Assembly: GCF_012273655.1 (NCBI RefSeq)
Contig: NZ_JAAWWP010000004.1
Span: 391,210-455,209, forward strand
DNA length: 64,000 bases
Reading direction: 5' to 3'
Origin: Streptomyces physcomitrii
Lineage (GTDB): Bacteria; Actinomycetota; Actinomycetes; Streptomycetales; Streptomycetaceae
Below the pieces are notes generated by a model, which did not search any database, was not told the DNA's origin, and saw only the letters and a program-made list of their open reading frames with translations. This document shows positions 45,925 through 54,457 of this stretch, piece after piece (within the stretch, counting starts at the first letter, position 1; every line of letters starts with the position of its first letter). The translations under genes and the position numbers were made by a program.

Positions 45925-45956
45925 GGATCACCGGATCACCGGATCACCGGATCACC
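45925..45956. repeat. Four perfect tandem copies of GGATCACC
   Basis: 8-bp unit at 45925, 45933, 45941 and 45949. A looser CCTGACCGCCCC-type repeat runs just upstream (45769-45835). The 306-bp gap holds nothing else recognisable. Confidence 0.9.
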
Positions 45957-46071
45957 GGACCGCGCGAGCCGTTGCCGAGGAGAGGAAACGGAGGTCTCGT
46001 CATGCGCTGGCGAAGCCGGCCGTCCGTCCGGAGGGTCCGGGCTGCGGGCGGCGGGTTCCGGGAGGAACGAG

Positions 46072-46377
46072 ATGTCCCGTACGGACAGGACGAAGCCGTT
46101 GTGGGTGCGCTATGCGGAGCATGACCCCCGGCCGGTCCACGATCACCGGGAGGGCGGCTGCGACCTGCCGCCCGCTCCGGGGCGGGAGGTGGCGGACACC
46201 CGGTGCCGGTGGGAGCACCCCGGGGTGCTGGTGTTCGGGCACAGCTGCTGTTCCGGGTGCGGGGAGCGCTCCTGCACCGCGGAGTGGCAGGGGATGAGGA
46301 AGAGCGCCAACCGCAAGGAGCGTTACGCGGGTCGGCGGGAGGCCCGGCGCCAGGCCTCCGGGGAGAGCAGGGACTGA
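46072..46377 (+). CDS. Conserved hypothetical protein with cysteine motifs
   Basis: 101 aa. MSRTDRTKPLWVRYAEHDP start, a CDLPPAP motif, then CRWEHPGVLVFGHSCCSGC and a basic Arg-rich tail. Cysteine pairs suggest metal binding. ATG 46072 has GGGAGGAACGAG directly upstream. It resembles a widespread Streptomyces family that I cannot name. Its 3' end overlaps the convergent thioesterase gene by 55 bp. Confidence 0.78.
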   Translation: MSRTDRTKPLWVRYAEHDPRPVHDHREGGCDLPPAPGREVADTRCRWEHPGVLVFGHSCCSGCGERSCTAEWQGMRKSANRKERYAGRREARRQASGESRD

Positions 46378-47105
46378 CCCGAGTCGATCGCCCGCAGGGC
46401 CGCCGCGCTCTCCGCGGCGCGGTCGACCACGTACAGGTGTCCGCCGGGCACCAGGCCGCAGGAGTCCGCGCCGACCTGCTCGGCCAGGGCGGTCAGGGTG
46501 CCCGGCGGGCAGGCCTCGTCCTCGGTGCCGCCGAGGAGGGCGAGGGAGGCCGGTACGGGGGCCGGGTGCCAGCCGTCGCGGAGTACCGCGAGGTCGCGGC
46601 GGAAGTCGGGGAGCAGCATGCGGACGACGAAGTCGTCGGAGACGGGGAGTTCGGGAAGGATGCCGCGTTGCCGTGCGGTGTACAGGAGTTGATGGTCCGT
46701 CAGTTCGTGCAGGCTGCCGCCGGCCCCCATGGCGGGGGGCGCGCTCAGCACCACCCGGAGGTCCAACGGCCAGTCCGCGCCGCGCAGTCGGGCCATCTCG
46801 TGCGCCACGGCGGCGCCGAGGCTGTGGCCGAGCAGCAGGCCCGGGCCGTGCAAGTCCCCGTCGAGGACCCGGAGATAGTCCTCGGCGAGGGCGGTGAGGG
46901 CGAGCGGCTCCGGGTCGCCGGGGCGGGGCGGTCTGCCGTGGCCGCCGGGCGGCGGGGGCGGCTGGACGGCCACCACGCTCCAGTCCTCGCCGAGTTCGCG
47001 GGCGAGGCGGGTGAACGACCGGGCCGAGCCTCCGGCGAAGGGGACGCAGATCAGGCGGCGGGGACCGGAGTCGCGCAGGACGAGGCGTTGCGTGCGGCCC
47101 CTCAT
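46323..47105 (-). CDS. Type II thioesterase (alpha/beta hydrolase)
   Basis: 260-aa editing thioesterase of polyketide/nonribosomal systems, which clears stalled acyl chains from carrier proteins. Catalytic triad candidates: Ser95 in GHSLG, Asp196 in GGTEDEACP and His223 in PGGHLYVVD. N-terminal LICVPFAGGSARSF is typical. ATG 47105 overlaps the ligase stop as ATGA. Last gene of the cluster; serves the ACP encoded at 51570-51812. Confidence 0.92.
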   Translation of the reverse strand: MRGRTQRLVLRDSGPRRLICVPFAGGSARSFTRLARELGEDWSVVAVQPPPPPGGHGRPPRPGDPEPLALTALAEDYLRVLDGDLHGPGLLLGHSLGAAVAHEMARLRGADWPLDLRVVLSAPPAMGAGGSLHELTDHQLLYTARQRGILPELPVSDDFVVRMLLPDFRRDLAVLRDGWHPAPVPASLALLGGTEDEACPPGTLTALAEQVGADSCGLVPGGHLYVVDRAAESAAALRAIDSGQSLLSPEAWRRASRRPA

Positions 47106-48649
47106 CGCGCGCGCTCCGACTCGGTCCGGCGGATGAGGTGCCGGGAGGTCTTGCCGGTGGAGGTGGTGGGGAGTTCGGGGACGGTACGGACGGTGCCGGG
47201 GCGCTTGAAGGCGGGGAGCCCGGCGCGAGCCGCCGCGAAGACCCGTTCCGGCAGGGCGAGTTCGTCCTCCGGGGAGTCGGCGACCAGGTAGGCGACGATC
47301 CGGGTCAGTTCGTGGGCGTCGGGGACGCCGACGACGGCGCAGGCGCGGACGCCGGGGACCTTCAGGAGGACCTCCTCGATCTCGGCGGTGATGATCTTCA
47401 TGCCGCCGACGTTGAGGACGCTGTCGGTGCGGCCCAGGTGGTGCCAACTCCCGTCGGGGTCGCGGCGCATGACGTCCTCGGTGTACACCCAGCCGTCCCG
47501 GAAGGTCTCCGCGGTGCGCTCGGGGCGGTTCCAGTAGCGGGTGGCGACTCCGGGGCCGCGTACCCGCAGCCGTCCCCACTCGCCCGGTGGCAGCGGCCGT
47601 TCGTCCTCGTCGAGGATCTCGGCCTGGAAGCCGGGGACGGGGGCGCCGCTCGCGCCGGGGCGGTAGGCGCCGGGGGCGGTGGCCAGGAAGGAGTGCAGGC
47701 ACTCGGTGGAGCCGAGGGCGTTCATCAGGGGGAGGCCCAGTTCCTCGGTGAGGCGGGTGCCGAGCGCCTCGCCCAGGTGCTCGCCGGAGGAGACGGCGAT
47801 CCGTACGGAGGAGAGCTGGAGGCGGTCGGCCGCGTCGGGCAGGGCGAGCAGGGCGGCGTACAGGGTCGGTACGGAGAACAGCAGGCTCGGGCGGAAGCGG
47901 GTGAGCAGCCGGGAGACGGTGAAGGGGTCGGTGCGGCCCGGGTGGAGCACGGCGCTCGCGCCCGCGGAGAGGGGGAGCAGTACGGAGTTGCCGAAGCCGT
48001 AGCCGAAGGGGAGCTTGGCGGTGGACAGGATCCGGTCGGCGGCGGTGAGGCGCAGATGCCGCGCGAAGCCCTCGGGCAGGGCGAGCAGCGCGCCGTGCAG
48101 ATGGACCACGCCCTTGGGGCGGCCGGTGCTGCCGGAGGTGTACTGCATCAGGGCCGGGTCCTGTGCCGTACGGGGCGTGATCTGTGCCAACTCCTCGGCA
48201 TGCGCGGCGAGTTCGGGGAGGGCGGGGACGGTGGGGGTGCCGCCGGTGCGGCTCCACAGGGCGGTGCCGGGGAAGCGGGAGGCGGCCTCGGCGGCGAGGG
48301 CTCCCCGGCCCTCGTCGAGGAGGACGGCACGGGCGCCGGAGTCCTCGATCACGTAGCACTGCTCGTCGAGGGTGAGCAGCGGGCTCATCGGTACGGGGAC
48401 GGCGCCGATCCGCATCGCGGCCAGGATGGCGGCGACCGAGGTGACGCAGTCCGGCAGGACCACGACGAGGCGGTCGCCGGGCGCCACTCCCCCGTCGGTC
48501 AGGACGCGGGCGGTGCGGCACACCAGCGCGTGCAGGGCGCGGTAGTCGAGCTCCTCCCGCTCGGTCAGCAGGCAGGGGGCGTCGGCGCCGGGCCCGTCCA
48601 GGTGGCGGTCGAGGTACCAGCGGACGGCGTTGTGGTCGGCGGCGCTCAT
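47102..48649 (-). CDS. Acyl-CoA/acyl-ACP ligase (ANL superfamily, benzoate-CoA-ligase-like)
   Basis: 515-aa AMP-forming enzyme. Phosphate loop MQYTSGSTGRPKGV, adenylate motifs ALGSTECLHSF and VYTEDVMRRDPDGSWHHLGR, hinge DSVLNVGGMKIITAEIEEVL, and catalytic lysine in TSTGKTSRHL. The overall pattern recalls benzoate-CoA ligases, so an aromatic or other carboxylic acid starter is plausible. ATG 48649 overlaps the end of the upstream ketosynthase. It likely activates the starter unit of this cluster. Confidence 0.92.
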   Translation of the reverse strand: MSAADHNAVRWYLDRHLDGPGADAPCLLTEREELDYRALHALVCRTARVLTDGGVAPGDRLVVVLPDCVTSVAAILAAMRIGAVPVPMSPLLTLDEQCYVIEDSGARAVLLDEGRGALAAEAASRFPGTALWSRTGGTPTVPALPELAAHAEELAQITPRTAQDPALMQYTSGSTGRPKGVVHLHGALLALPEGFARHLRLTAADRILSTAKLPFGYGFGNSVLLPLSAGASAVLHPGRTDPFTVSRLLTRFRPSLLFSVPTLYAALLALPDAADRLQLSSVRIAVSSGEHLGEALGTRLTEELGLPLMNALGSTECLHSFLATAPGAYRPGASGAPVPGFQAEILDEDERPLPPGEWGRLRVRGPGVATRYWNRPERTAETFRDGWVYTEDVMRRDPDGSWHHLGRTDSVLNVGGMKIITAEIEEVLLKVPGVRACAVVGVPDAHELTRIVAYLVADSPEDELALPERVFAAARAGLPAFKRPGTVRTVPELPTTSTGKTSRHLIRRTESERAR

Positions 48650-49821
48650 GTGCCGGACTCCTGGTGTGCGGGGCGGCCGAGGAGGAGGGCGGTGGCGGTG
48701 CCCGCCGGGTCGGCGCCGACGCAGAGGGCGGTTCCGTCCAGGGGCGCGGCGCCGGGGGCGGGTGCGGCGCCGCGGCGCAGTGCCTCCACGGCCAAGGCGG
48801 CGGCCAGCGTCCCGTCGCCGCCGCCGGTGCGTCCGGTCACCCGGGCGACCTCGCTCAACGGGACGGTGGGGGAGGTGAGTTGGCGCAGGGCGGCCTCGAC
48901 CGCCCGGTCGGCCGGAGTGTCGCCGCTGCCGACGAGGACGATCAGGCCGATCTCCGCCGCGGGGCGCCCGGCCTCCCGCAGCGCGGCCTGAACCGCCTCG
49001 GTGGCCGCGCGGCCCAGTGCGTCCGGGGTGGGGATGTCCTCGGCGGGGGCGATGGCCTCGCCGGTGCCGAGGACCTGGGCGAGCGCGCGGGCGCCGGCCG
49101 TCGGGGCGGGCTCCAGGACGAGCAGGGCCGCGCCCTCGCCCTCGGGGAGGCCGTCCTCGCCCGCGCGGGTTCCGGCGGCGGCGCACAGGGTGTCCGCGCC
49201 CGCCGCGAGGACCGTGTCGCAGACGCCGTCCCGCAGCTGGCGCACCCCGGTCGCGACGGCGTCCAGTCCGGCGGTCGTCCCGGCGCAGAGGGTGAGGCAG
49301 GGGCCCTCCGCGCCCAGGGCGAGGGAGAGTTGGGCCGCCGCCGCGTTGTAACCGGAGTGCGGTCCCCACACCGGGTTGACCCGGTGGCCCGGGCTGCCCG
49401 CGGCGTCGTGGATGGCGAAGTACTCGTTGCGCCCGGCCCGGATGGTGCCGAGGACCACGCCGGTGCGCTCGCCCGCGGTGCGCTCGGCCGCGGGTCCGGT
49501 GCCCGCGGTGGCGGCGGCGTGGATCAGCAGGCGGCTGTCCCGGCTCAGGGTGCGGTCGGTGCGGGCGCCGAGGAAGTCGGTCAGCGGCAGCGGCCCGGGC
49601 ACATGTCCGGCGCGTACCGGGGCCGGGGCCTCGGCGGGGGCACTGCCGGGCCCGGGCGGGAGGGCGTTGGCCACGGGGGCGGGGGCGGCGGTGGTGAAGC
49701 GCTCCCGCCCGTGCCGCAGGTCGTCGTAGAGGGCGGCGACGGTGGTGCCGGAGGCGGTCACCACGCCGAGGCCGGTGACCGCGGTGCGGGCGGCGGGCGG
49801 CCGGGAGTCGGCTGTGTGCAC
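48646..49821 (-). CDS. Ketosynthase homologue lacking catalytic cysteine (chain-length-factor-like)
   Basis: 391-aa thiolase-fold protein. N-terminal AVTGLGVVTASGT and C-terminal PEGEGAALLVLE show the ketosynthase family. The nucleophile position, expected as GCTSGLDAV, reads GTTAGLDAV (181-189), so Cys is replaced by Thr182. The HGTGT and GHxxGAxG histidines are also missing. It should act as a structural partner of the ketosynthase at 50354-51580, as CLF does in type II polyketide synthases, although a 532-bp gap separates the genes. GTG or ATG alternatives are internal; 49821 keeps the full N-terminal strand. Confidence 0.87.
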   Translation of the reverse strand: MHTADSRPPAARTAVTGLGVVTASGTTVAALYDDLRHGRERFTTAAPAPVANALPPGPGSAPAEAPAPVRAGHVPGPLPLTDFLGARTDRTLSRDSRLLIHAAATAGTGPAAERTAGERTGVVLGTIRAGRNEYFAIHDAAGSPGHRVNPVWGPHSGYNAAAAQLSLALGAEGPCLTLCAGTTAGLDAVATGVRQLRDGVCDTVLAAGADTLCAAAGTRAGEDGLPEGEGAALLVLEPAPTAGARALAQVLGTGEAIAPAEDIPTPDALGRAATEAVQAALREAGRPAAEIGLIVLVGSGDTPADRAVEAALRQLTSPTVPLSEVARVTGRTGGGDGTLAAALAVEALRRGAAPAPGAAPLDGTALCVGADPAGTATALLLGRPAHQESGT

Positions 49822-50070
49822 GTCAGTTCCTCAAGGGGTCGGGGTGCCGGTGGGCCCTGGGCAAGCGAGTGCGGAGGTCCGTCCCGCGGCCGAAGGGTGG
49901 GCCGAACGCCGTTCGGCAGGCGCACGTCGGGGTCGGCCGGAGGCTGTCCGGCCCTGCGCGTGGTCGTCGCCCGGGGGGCCGGCTGGATGGCGTCCGGCGC
50001 GTGGTCTCGCGGTGCCGGGGGCGGTTCCTGGTGGGGGGTCGGTGGGGGGTGCCGTCCTGGGTACGGGTTT

Positions 50071-50250
50071 GGGCCGGGCACGGCGCCGCGTATGGGATGT
50101 GGGCCGAGCACAGCCTCGGGTACGGGACCCGGGCCGGGCGGGGTCCCGCGTACGGGATGTGGGCCGGACACGGCACCGGGTACGGGATCCGGGCCGGACA
50201 CAGCCCCGCGAACGAGACCCGCACCAGACACAGCCCCACGTACGAACCAC
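50071..50250. repeat. Six 30-bp tandem repeats between the two ketosynthase genes
   Basis: Units start at 50071, 50101, 50131, 50161, 50191 and 50221, mostly beginning GGGCCGG-C/G-CAC. Alternate units resemble each other more closely (GATGT versus ACCC-type ends), giving a 60-bp higher order. A weaker unit precedes at 50041. The 532-bp gap 49822-50353 has no convincing gene; it probably also holds a promoter for the downstream three genes. Confidence 0.85.
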
Positions 50251-50353
50251 ACCCCGAACCGCACCCCGAAGAACCGCACCCCGAACCCCGCCCAGTGCGA
50301 CGGAAGCGGATGCGGGGCGGCGGGCGGCGGTGGGCGTGCATGGTCGGGGATGC

Positions 50354-51580
50354 CTAGCAGGTGCTGAAGACGACGGTGGAGGTGTTGCCGCCGAAGCCGA
50401 AGGCGTTGCTGAGGGCGGTGTGTACCGGCTGTTCGCGGTGGGTGCCGGGGATCAGGTCGAGGTCCGCGCACTTGCCGTCGGGCTCGCGCATGGTCGGGTT
50501 GCCGGGGACCACTCCGGTACGGACGGCCTGGACGCAGACCACGGCTTCGAGAGCGCTGGCGCCGCCCTGGGCGTGGCCGAGCATGCCCTTGACGGAGGAG
50601 ACGCCAGGGCGGCCCCCGTGGGTGCCGAAGTACTCGGCCAGGCAGAGCGCTTCGAGGCCGTCGCTGGCCGGGGTGCCGGTGCCGTGGGCGCTGACGTGGT
50701 CCACCTGCCGCGGGGTCAACTCGGCCCGGGCCAGGCTCTGTTCCATGCAGCGGCGGATGCCGCGGCCCTCGGGGTGCGGGGCGGTCATGTGGTAGGCCTC
50801 GGCCGCGACCGACCAGCCGCGCAGTTCGGCGAGCGGGGTCGCGCCCCGGCGCCGGGCGTGGTCGAGGGATTCCAGGACGAGGACGGCGGCGCCCTCGGAG
50901 GGCAGCATGCCGCGGCGGTCCCGGTCGAAGGGGCGGGCCCGGTCGGGGGCGACCGCGCGCAGGGTGGTGAACAACTGGAAGACGGCCTCGGAGAGTTCGT
51001 CGACCCCGCCGGCCACCATCACCTCGGCCCGGCCGGAGCGGATCAGATCGGCGGCCAGCGAGAGCGCGGTGTTCCCGGCCGCGCAGCCGGCGCCGACCAC
51101 CTGCCGGGGGCCGTGCAGGGCGAATCTGCGGGCCGGTGAGGCGGCCAGTAGCTGCGGTGTGTCCCAGCTGGGGTCCTCGCCCAAGTCCCGTCCCCGGCGG
51201 CGGAGTTCCTCCAGGTGCGGGCGGGTGCCCATGACCGTGCCGAGCACGATTCCGGCCCGCCGCGGATCGGCCGCCCCGGCTGCTTCCGGGCCCGTGAGCC
51301 CCGCCTCGGCGAGGGCGCGGGCGGTGGCGTGGTGGGCGTAGCGGACCGAGCGGGGCAGGGCGGCGGCGCCGTCGAGCCCGTCCTCGTCGAGGCCCGCCGG
51401 GTCGACCTCGGCGGCCTGGTCGGTCGGGTACCCGGCGGTGGAGAAGCGGGTGACCGGTGCGGTGGCGACCACCCCGGAGGTCACCTTGGCCCAGAACTCG
51501 GGGACTTCGCAGCCGAGCGGCGAGGCCACCCCCATCCCGGTCACCACGACCCGCGGGGGCCCCTTGCTCTCAGCCGACAT
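50354..51580 (-). CDS. Beta-ketoacyl synthase (catalytic KS, FabF/KS-alpha type)
   Basis: 408-aa condensing enzyme with an intact Cys-His-His triad: Cys166 (VGAGCAAGNTALS), His299 (SAHGTGTPASD) and His336 (KGMLGHAQGGAS). The C-terminal SNAFGFGGNTSTVVF block is present. It should extend chains held on the adjacent ACP. It overlaps the ACP gene by 11 nt, so the two are coupled. Relation to classical KS-alpha or to FabF-like specialised enzymes cannot be settled by eye. Confidence 0.93.
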   Translation of the reverse strand: MSAESKGPPRVVVTGMGVASPLGCEVPEFWAKVTSGVVATAPVTRFSTAGYPTDQAAEVDPAGLDEDGLDGAAALPRSVRYAHHATARALAEAGLTGPEAAGAADPRRAGIVLGTVMGTRPHLEELRRRGRDLGEDPSWDTPQLLAASPARRFALHGPRQVVGAGCAAGNTALSLAADLIRSGRAEVMVAGGVDELSEAVFQLFTTLRAVAPDRARPFDRDRRGMLPSEGAAVLVLESLDHARRRGATPLAELRGWSVAAEAYHMTAPHPEGRGIRRCMEQSLARAELTPRQVDHVSAHGTGTPASDGLEALCLAEYFGTHGGRPGVSSVKGMLGHAQGGASALEAVVCVQAVRTGVVPGNPTMREPDGKCADLDLIPGTHREQPVHTALSNAFGFGGNTSTVVFSTC

Positions 51581-51812
51581 GGGTGAGCACCTCGCGGGCC
51601 AGCGCCTCGGCGGTGTCGCTCTCGGCGGCCTGGCCGTCGGTCAGGGAGCAGCCGAACCGGGCCTCGATGTGCGCGATGACCTCCAGCTTCTGCAGGGAGT
51701 CGCCGCCGAGTTCCTCGTAGAAGTCCGCGGTGGGCGTGACCTGGTCCAGGGGCACCGTGAGGACCTGCGCGACGATCTCGCTGACCCCGTTCAGGACGTC
51801 CGGGCGGTTCAT
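51570..51812 (-). CDS. Acyl carrier protein
   Basis: 80-aa carrier. Phosphopantetheine attachment Ser39 in ELGGDSLQKLEV, followed by IEARFGCSLTDGQ helix III. ATG 51812 overlaps the prenyltransferase stop as ATGA; GGAG-type sequence lies upstream. Holds intermediates for the ketosynthase pair. Confidence 0.94.
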   Translation of the reverse strand: MNRPDVLNGVSEIVAQVLTVPLDQVTPTADFYEELGGDSLQKLEVIAHIEARFGCSLTDGQAAESDTAEALAREVLTHVG

Positions 51813-52858
51813 GAGAACTCCTTGCTTCGGTGGGAGGGGGCGACCAGGGCGGTCCAGCGCCGCATGCGCTCCGGGGTGAGTCCGTCGGACCAGTGCAGAG
51901 TGCGGGAGGCGGCCAGCCAGTGGCAGACGGCGGCGGCGACGGCCCAGACGGTCGGCGCCCCGGGCACGGCCACCAGCAGGACCAGGAGGAGGAAGTAGAA
52001 GGTGTACTGGTGCATGACCTCGCGGGCGGCCTCCCGGTCCGCGGTCCGCACCGCGCGTCCGGCGACCGAGACCACGAGGACCGAGACCACCACCGCGGGG
52101 AGCAGGGTCAGCGCGGTCATCGGCAGCGCGCCGGTCAGCGCGAAGACGGTGAGCAGGGCGAAGGGCGCGCCGGTCAGTACGTAGACGGCGGTGCCGCGCC
52201 ACAGGCGCATCAGGCTGAGCCAGAGGCTGGAGTAGCCGAGCCTGCGGTCGCCCTCGACGTCGGTGATGTCCTTGATGCCGGACAGGCCGAGGGTGAAGGC
52301 GGCGAGCACGGCCGCGGCCGGGAGCACCGGGGACCACAGGGTGTCCGGGTCGGCCTCGGTGGCCCAGCCGGTGAGCATCGGGTTGACCAGCGGGGTGATC
52401 AGCATCAGCGGGGCGAGGACCGGGTGGCGCTTGAGCGCGGGGCCGATGGAGTAGCCGACGGCGAGCGCGACGTCGACGAGCAGCATCACCGGCAGGGCGG
52501 TGGTGGGCCCCGTGAGGAAGAGCACCAGGCCCATGAGGAGGAAGCAGGCCCAGCTCAGCCAGGCGACCACGGCCAGCCGCCGCCAGCCGAACTCCTCGCA
52601 CAGCGCGGTGCGTTCGGGGCGGTTGAGGACATCCGCCTCGCGGTCGGCGAGCCGGTTCACCGACTCCGTACCGAGGCAGCAGGCCAGCCACATCGGCACC
52701 CCGAGCAGGGCGGTGGCGGGGGTCAGGCGCTCCACGGCGGCCATGCCGACCGCGTAGCCGACCCAGTAGTACGCGGCGAAGCGGATGCTGCAACTCCGCA
52801 GCAGCAGGAGGGCGCTTCTGCGCAGGGGCAGGGGGGCGCCTCGGGCGATCTCGCTCAT
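51809..52858 (-). CDS. UbiA-family prenyltransferase
   Basis: 349-aa integral membrane protein with about eight or nine helices. First Asp motif NRLADREADVLNRPERT (68-84) and second KDITDVEGDR (196-205) fit UbiA enzymes that attach prenyl groups to aromatic acceptors using Mg-diphosphate. ATG 52858 opens the operon; no clear ribosome-binding site. Coupled by ATGA to the ACP gene. It suggests the cluster product is a prenylated aromatic or a meroterpenoid-like compound. Confidence 0.93.
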   Translation of the reverse strand: MSEIARGAPLPLRRSALLLLRSCSIRFAAYYWVGYAVGMAAVERLTPATALLGVPMWLACCLGTESVNRLADREADVLNRPERTALCEEFGWRRLAVVAWLSWACFLLMGLVLFLTGPTTALPVMLLVDVALAVGYSIGPALKRHPVLAPLMLITPLVNPMLTGWATEADPDTLWSPVLPAAAVLAAFTLGLSGIKDITDVEGDRRLGYSSLWLSLMRLWRGTAVYVLTGAPFALLTVFALTGALPMTALTLLPAVVVSVLVVSVAGRAVRTADREAAREVMHQYTFYFLLLVLLVAVPGAPTVWAVAAAVCHWLAASRTLHWSDGLTPERMRRWTALVAPSHRSKEFS

Positions 52859-53454
52859 TGCAGCCGAACCGTTCTCGAACTGTGCAGCCGGAGGGCGGGG
52901 CCGGGTACGCCGAAGTGCTCGGCGTCCTGGCCTCGTTCTCCGCCGTCGGGCAGGCACTCAGTGGGCAGGGACAGGGGGCGGGCCGGTGCTCCCGGCGCGG
53001 AACCGGTCCGCCCCGGAGTACGGGGCGGCGGCCGGACCGGCCGGCGAGGGCGGCTCGCTCAGGCGGCCGCGGGGAGTCTCAGGGGCGCCGGGCCGGACAG
53101 TGGTCCGTGCTCACGCGGCGCGGTACGCAGGCGTGCCCTCGGGCCGGGCCGCGGGCCGGGAGCGCGGTGACCGGCCGCGGCAGGGCGCCGCACCGGCCAC
53201 CGGGTTCTCCTCCCGGCTGGGAGGCGGCATCCTTGCCCGCCTCGCGCGCCTTCGTGCATGAGTGCCGATCCTCCCCGTACGTGCTCGGCCGACACGTGAC
53301 AACGGGCCGATGGTACAAACCGATCCGACCGGTCGCCCAACGATTGTCCGGTTGTGGACAGGGCGGTCAGGGATACGGCCGAGTAGGGCTCATATGGCCG
53401 GTCGGGGCGCGTGCGGCGGGCGGCCGGAGCGGGCCGGCCGGGGGCCGGGGCCGT
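52859..53454. other. 596-bp region upstream of the biosynthetic operon
   Basis: No convincing gene. Immediately before UbiA a TGCAGCCG direct repeat (52859-52866 and 52883-52890) flanks a CGAAC direct repeat (52865-52869 and 52876-52880, 11-bp period). The 11-bp period resembles SARP activator sites, but it is very close to the start codon. A less GC-rich stretch at 53290-53400 may hold a promoter. Confidence 0.4.
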
Positions 53455-54285
53455 TCACCGCCGGGCGGCGGCGGGCACGGCGGCGGAGCCGTAGTCCTTG
53501 TCGGGCGGGTCGTCGCCGCCGGTCAGCGAGGAGGTGGCGCCCGAGACGAGGCCCAGGGCGAGGAAGAGCACGACGAGCACCTTGGCCGCGCCGCCGAGCA
53601 CCAGCGGCCGGGTCCCGGAACGGGCGGTGCCGCCGGGCGCGGCCGGTTCCGCCGTCCCGCCGGGCACGGGCGCGCGCTCCTCGCCGAAGAGGCCCTTGGG
53701 GTAGGCGGGCGTGAGCATCATGACGTACGCGCTGAAGCGCATCGCGTAGCGCAGGACCGCGGCGGTGGACTGGTACAACGGTTCCGGAAGGCGGCCGAGG
53801 ACCAGGGTGATGAGCCAGAAGATCCAGCCGACCGCGTACCAGCCGGACATCAGCAGCCCGTTGACGACGGCCGCGGGGATCATGAGGATCAGCCGGAAGA
53901 ACACCGCGAGCCGGTTGAGCTTGGTCGGGTGGATCTCGATCCGTACGGGATGCTCCGGCCCCCGCCAGGAGAACGGCGGATAGCGGTCGACGAGCAGCAT
54001 CCCGTAGGCGCGCACCCGGGTCTCGTAGCGGAGGTAGCCGAAGAGGAAGCGCGCGATCGGGCCGGGCAGGTGCCCGAGGAAGAGGGCGCCGAACCAGCCG
54101 GCCACGGTCATCACGAAGGCGGCGATCCCGAGCACCGCGAGGACCAGGAACTGCGGGATCAGCAGCAGCCAGCGCAGCAGCACGGTCCAGCGGCGCTGCC
54201 TGCCCGGGGCGGGGACGTCCAGTTCGGGCAGGACTTCGGCGCCGCCGGGGGCCGCCTCGGGGGTGTGCCAGGTGGTGTGTGCCAT
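53455..54285 (-). CDS. DUF4389 membrane protein
   Basis: 276 aa. Two hydrophobic regions flanking a DUF4389-type core: VLLRWLLLIPQFLVLAVLG, then YLRYETRVRAYGMLLVDRYPPF, VRIEIHPTKLNRLAVFFRL and a late transmembrane segment. ATG 54285 has GGAGCGG at 5 nt. Function unknown. Divergent from the next membrane protein. Confidence 0.88.
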   Translation of the reverse strand: MAHTTWHTPEAAPGGAEVLPELDVPAPGRQRRWTVLLRWLLLIPQFLVLAVLGIAAFVMTVAGWFGALFLGHLPGPIARFLFGYLRYETRVRAYGMLLVDRYPPFSWRGPEHPVRIEIHPTKLNRLAVFFRLILMIPAAVVNGLLMSGWYAVGWIFWLITLVLGRLPEPLYQSTAAVLRYAMRFSAYVMMLTPAYPKGLFGEERAPVPGGTAEPAAPGGTARSGTRPLVLGGAAKVLVVLFLALGLVSGATSSLTGGDDPPDKDYGSAAVPAAARR

Positions 54286-54457
54286 GGTGCCGCTCCGATG
54301 CCGGGCGGGGCTCCCGCGCCCCGCTCCCCCACTGGGTCCGCTCCCTTTCCGTCCTCTCCACCGTGCCCCAGGATCCGTGCGGGCGCGCGTCCGCACGGAT
54401 CGCCCGCGCCGCCGGCGTCGTCGTGCGGGCGGCCGCGCCCGGTGTCAGGGTGGAGAG

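Noticed and set aside
50071..50250. CRISPR-like regular 30-bp repeats
   Set aside because: The units are contiguous and degenerate with no unique spacers between them, and no cas genes are present. It is a tandem repeat.
52859..52890. SARP activator site before UbiA
   Set aside because: The 11-bp spaced CGAAC repeats fit the period, but they lie about 6-22 bp before the start codon, leaving no space for a -10 box in the expected arrangement.
53059..53340. Minus-strand small gene upstream of the UbiA operon
   Set aside because: Arg/Pro/Ala-rich translation, no ribosome-binding site and no recognisable motif.
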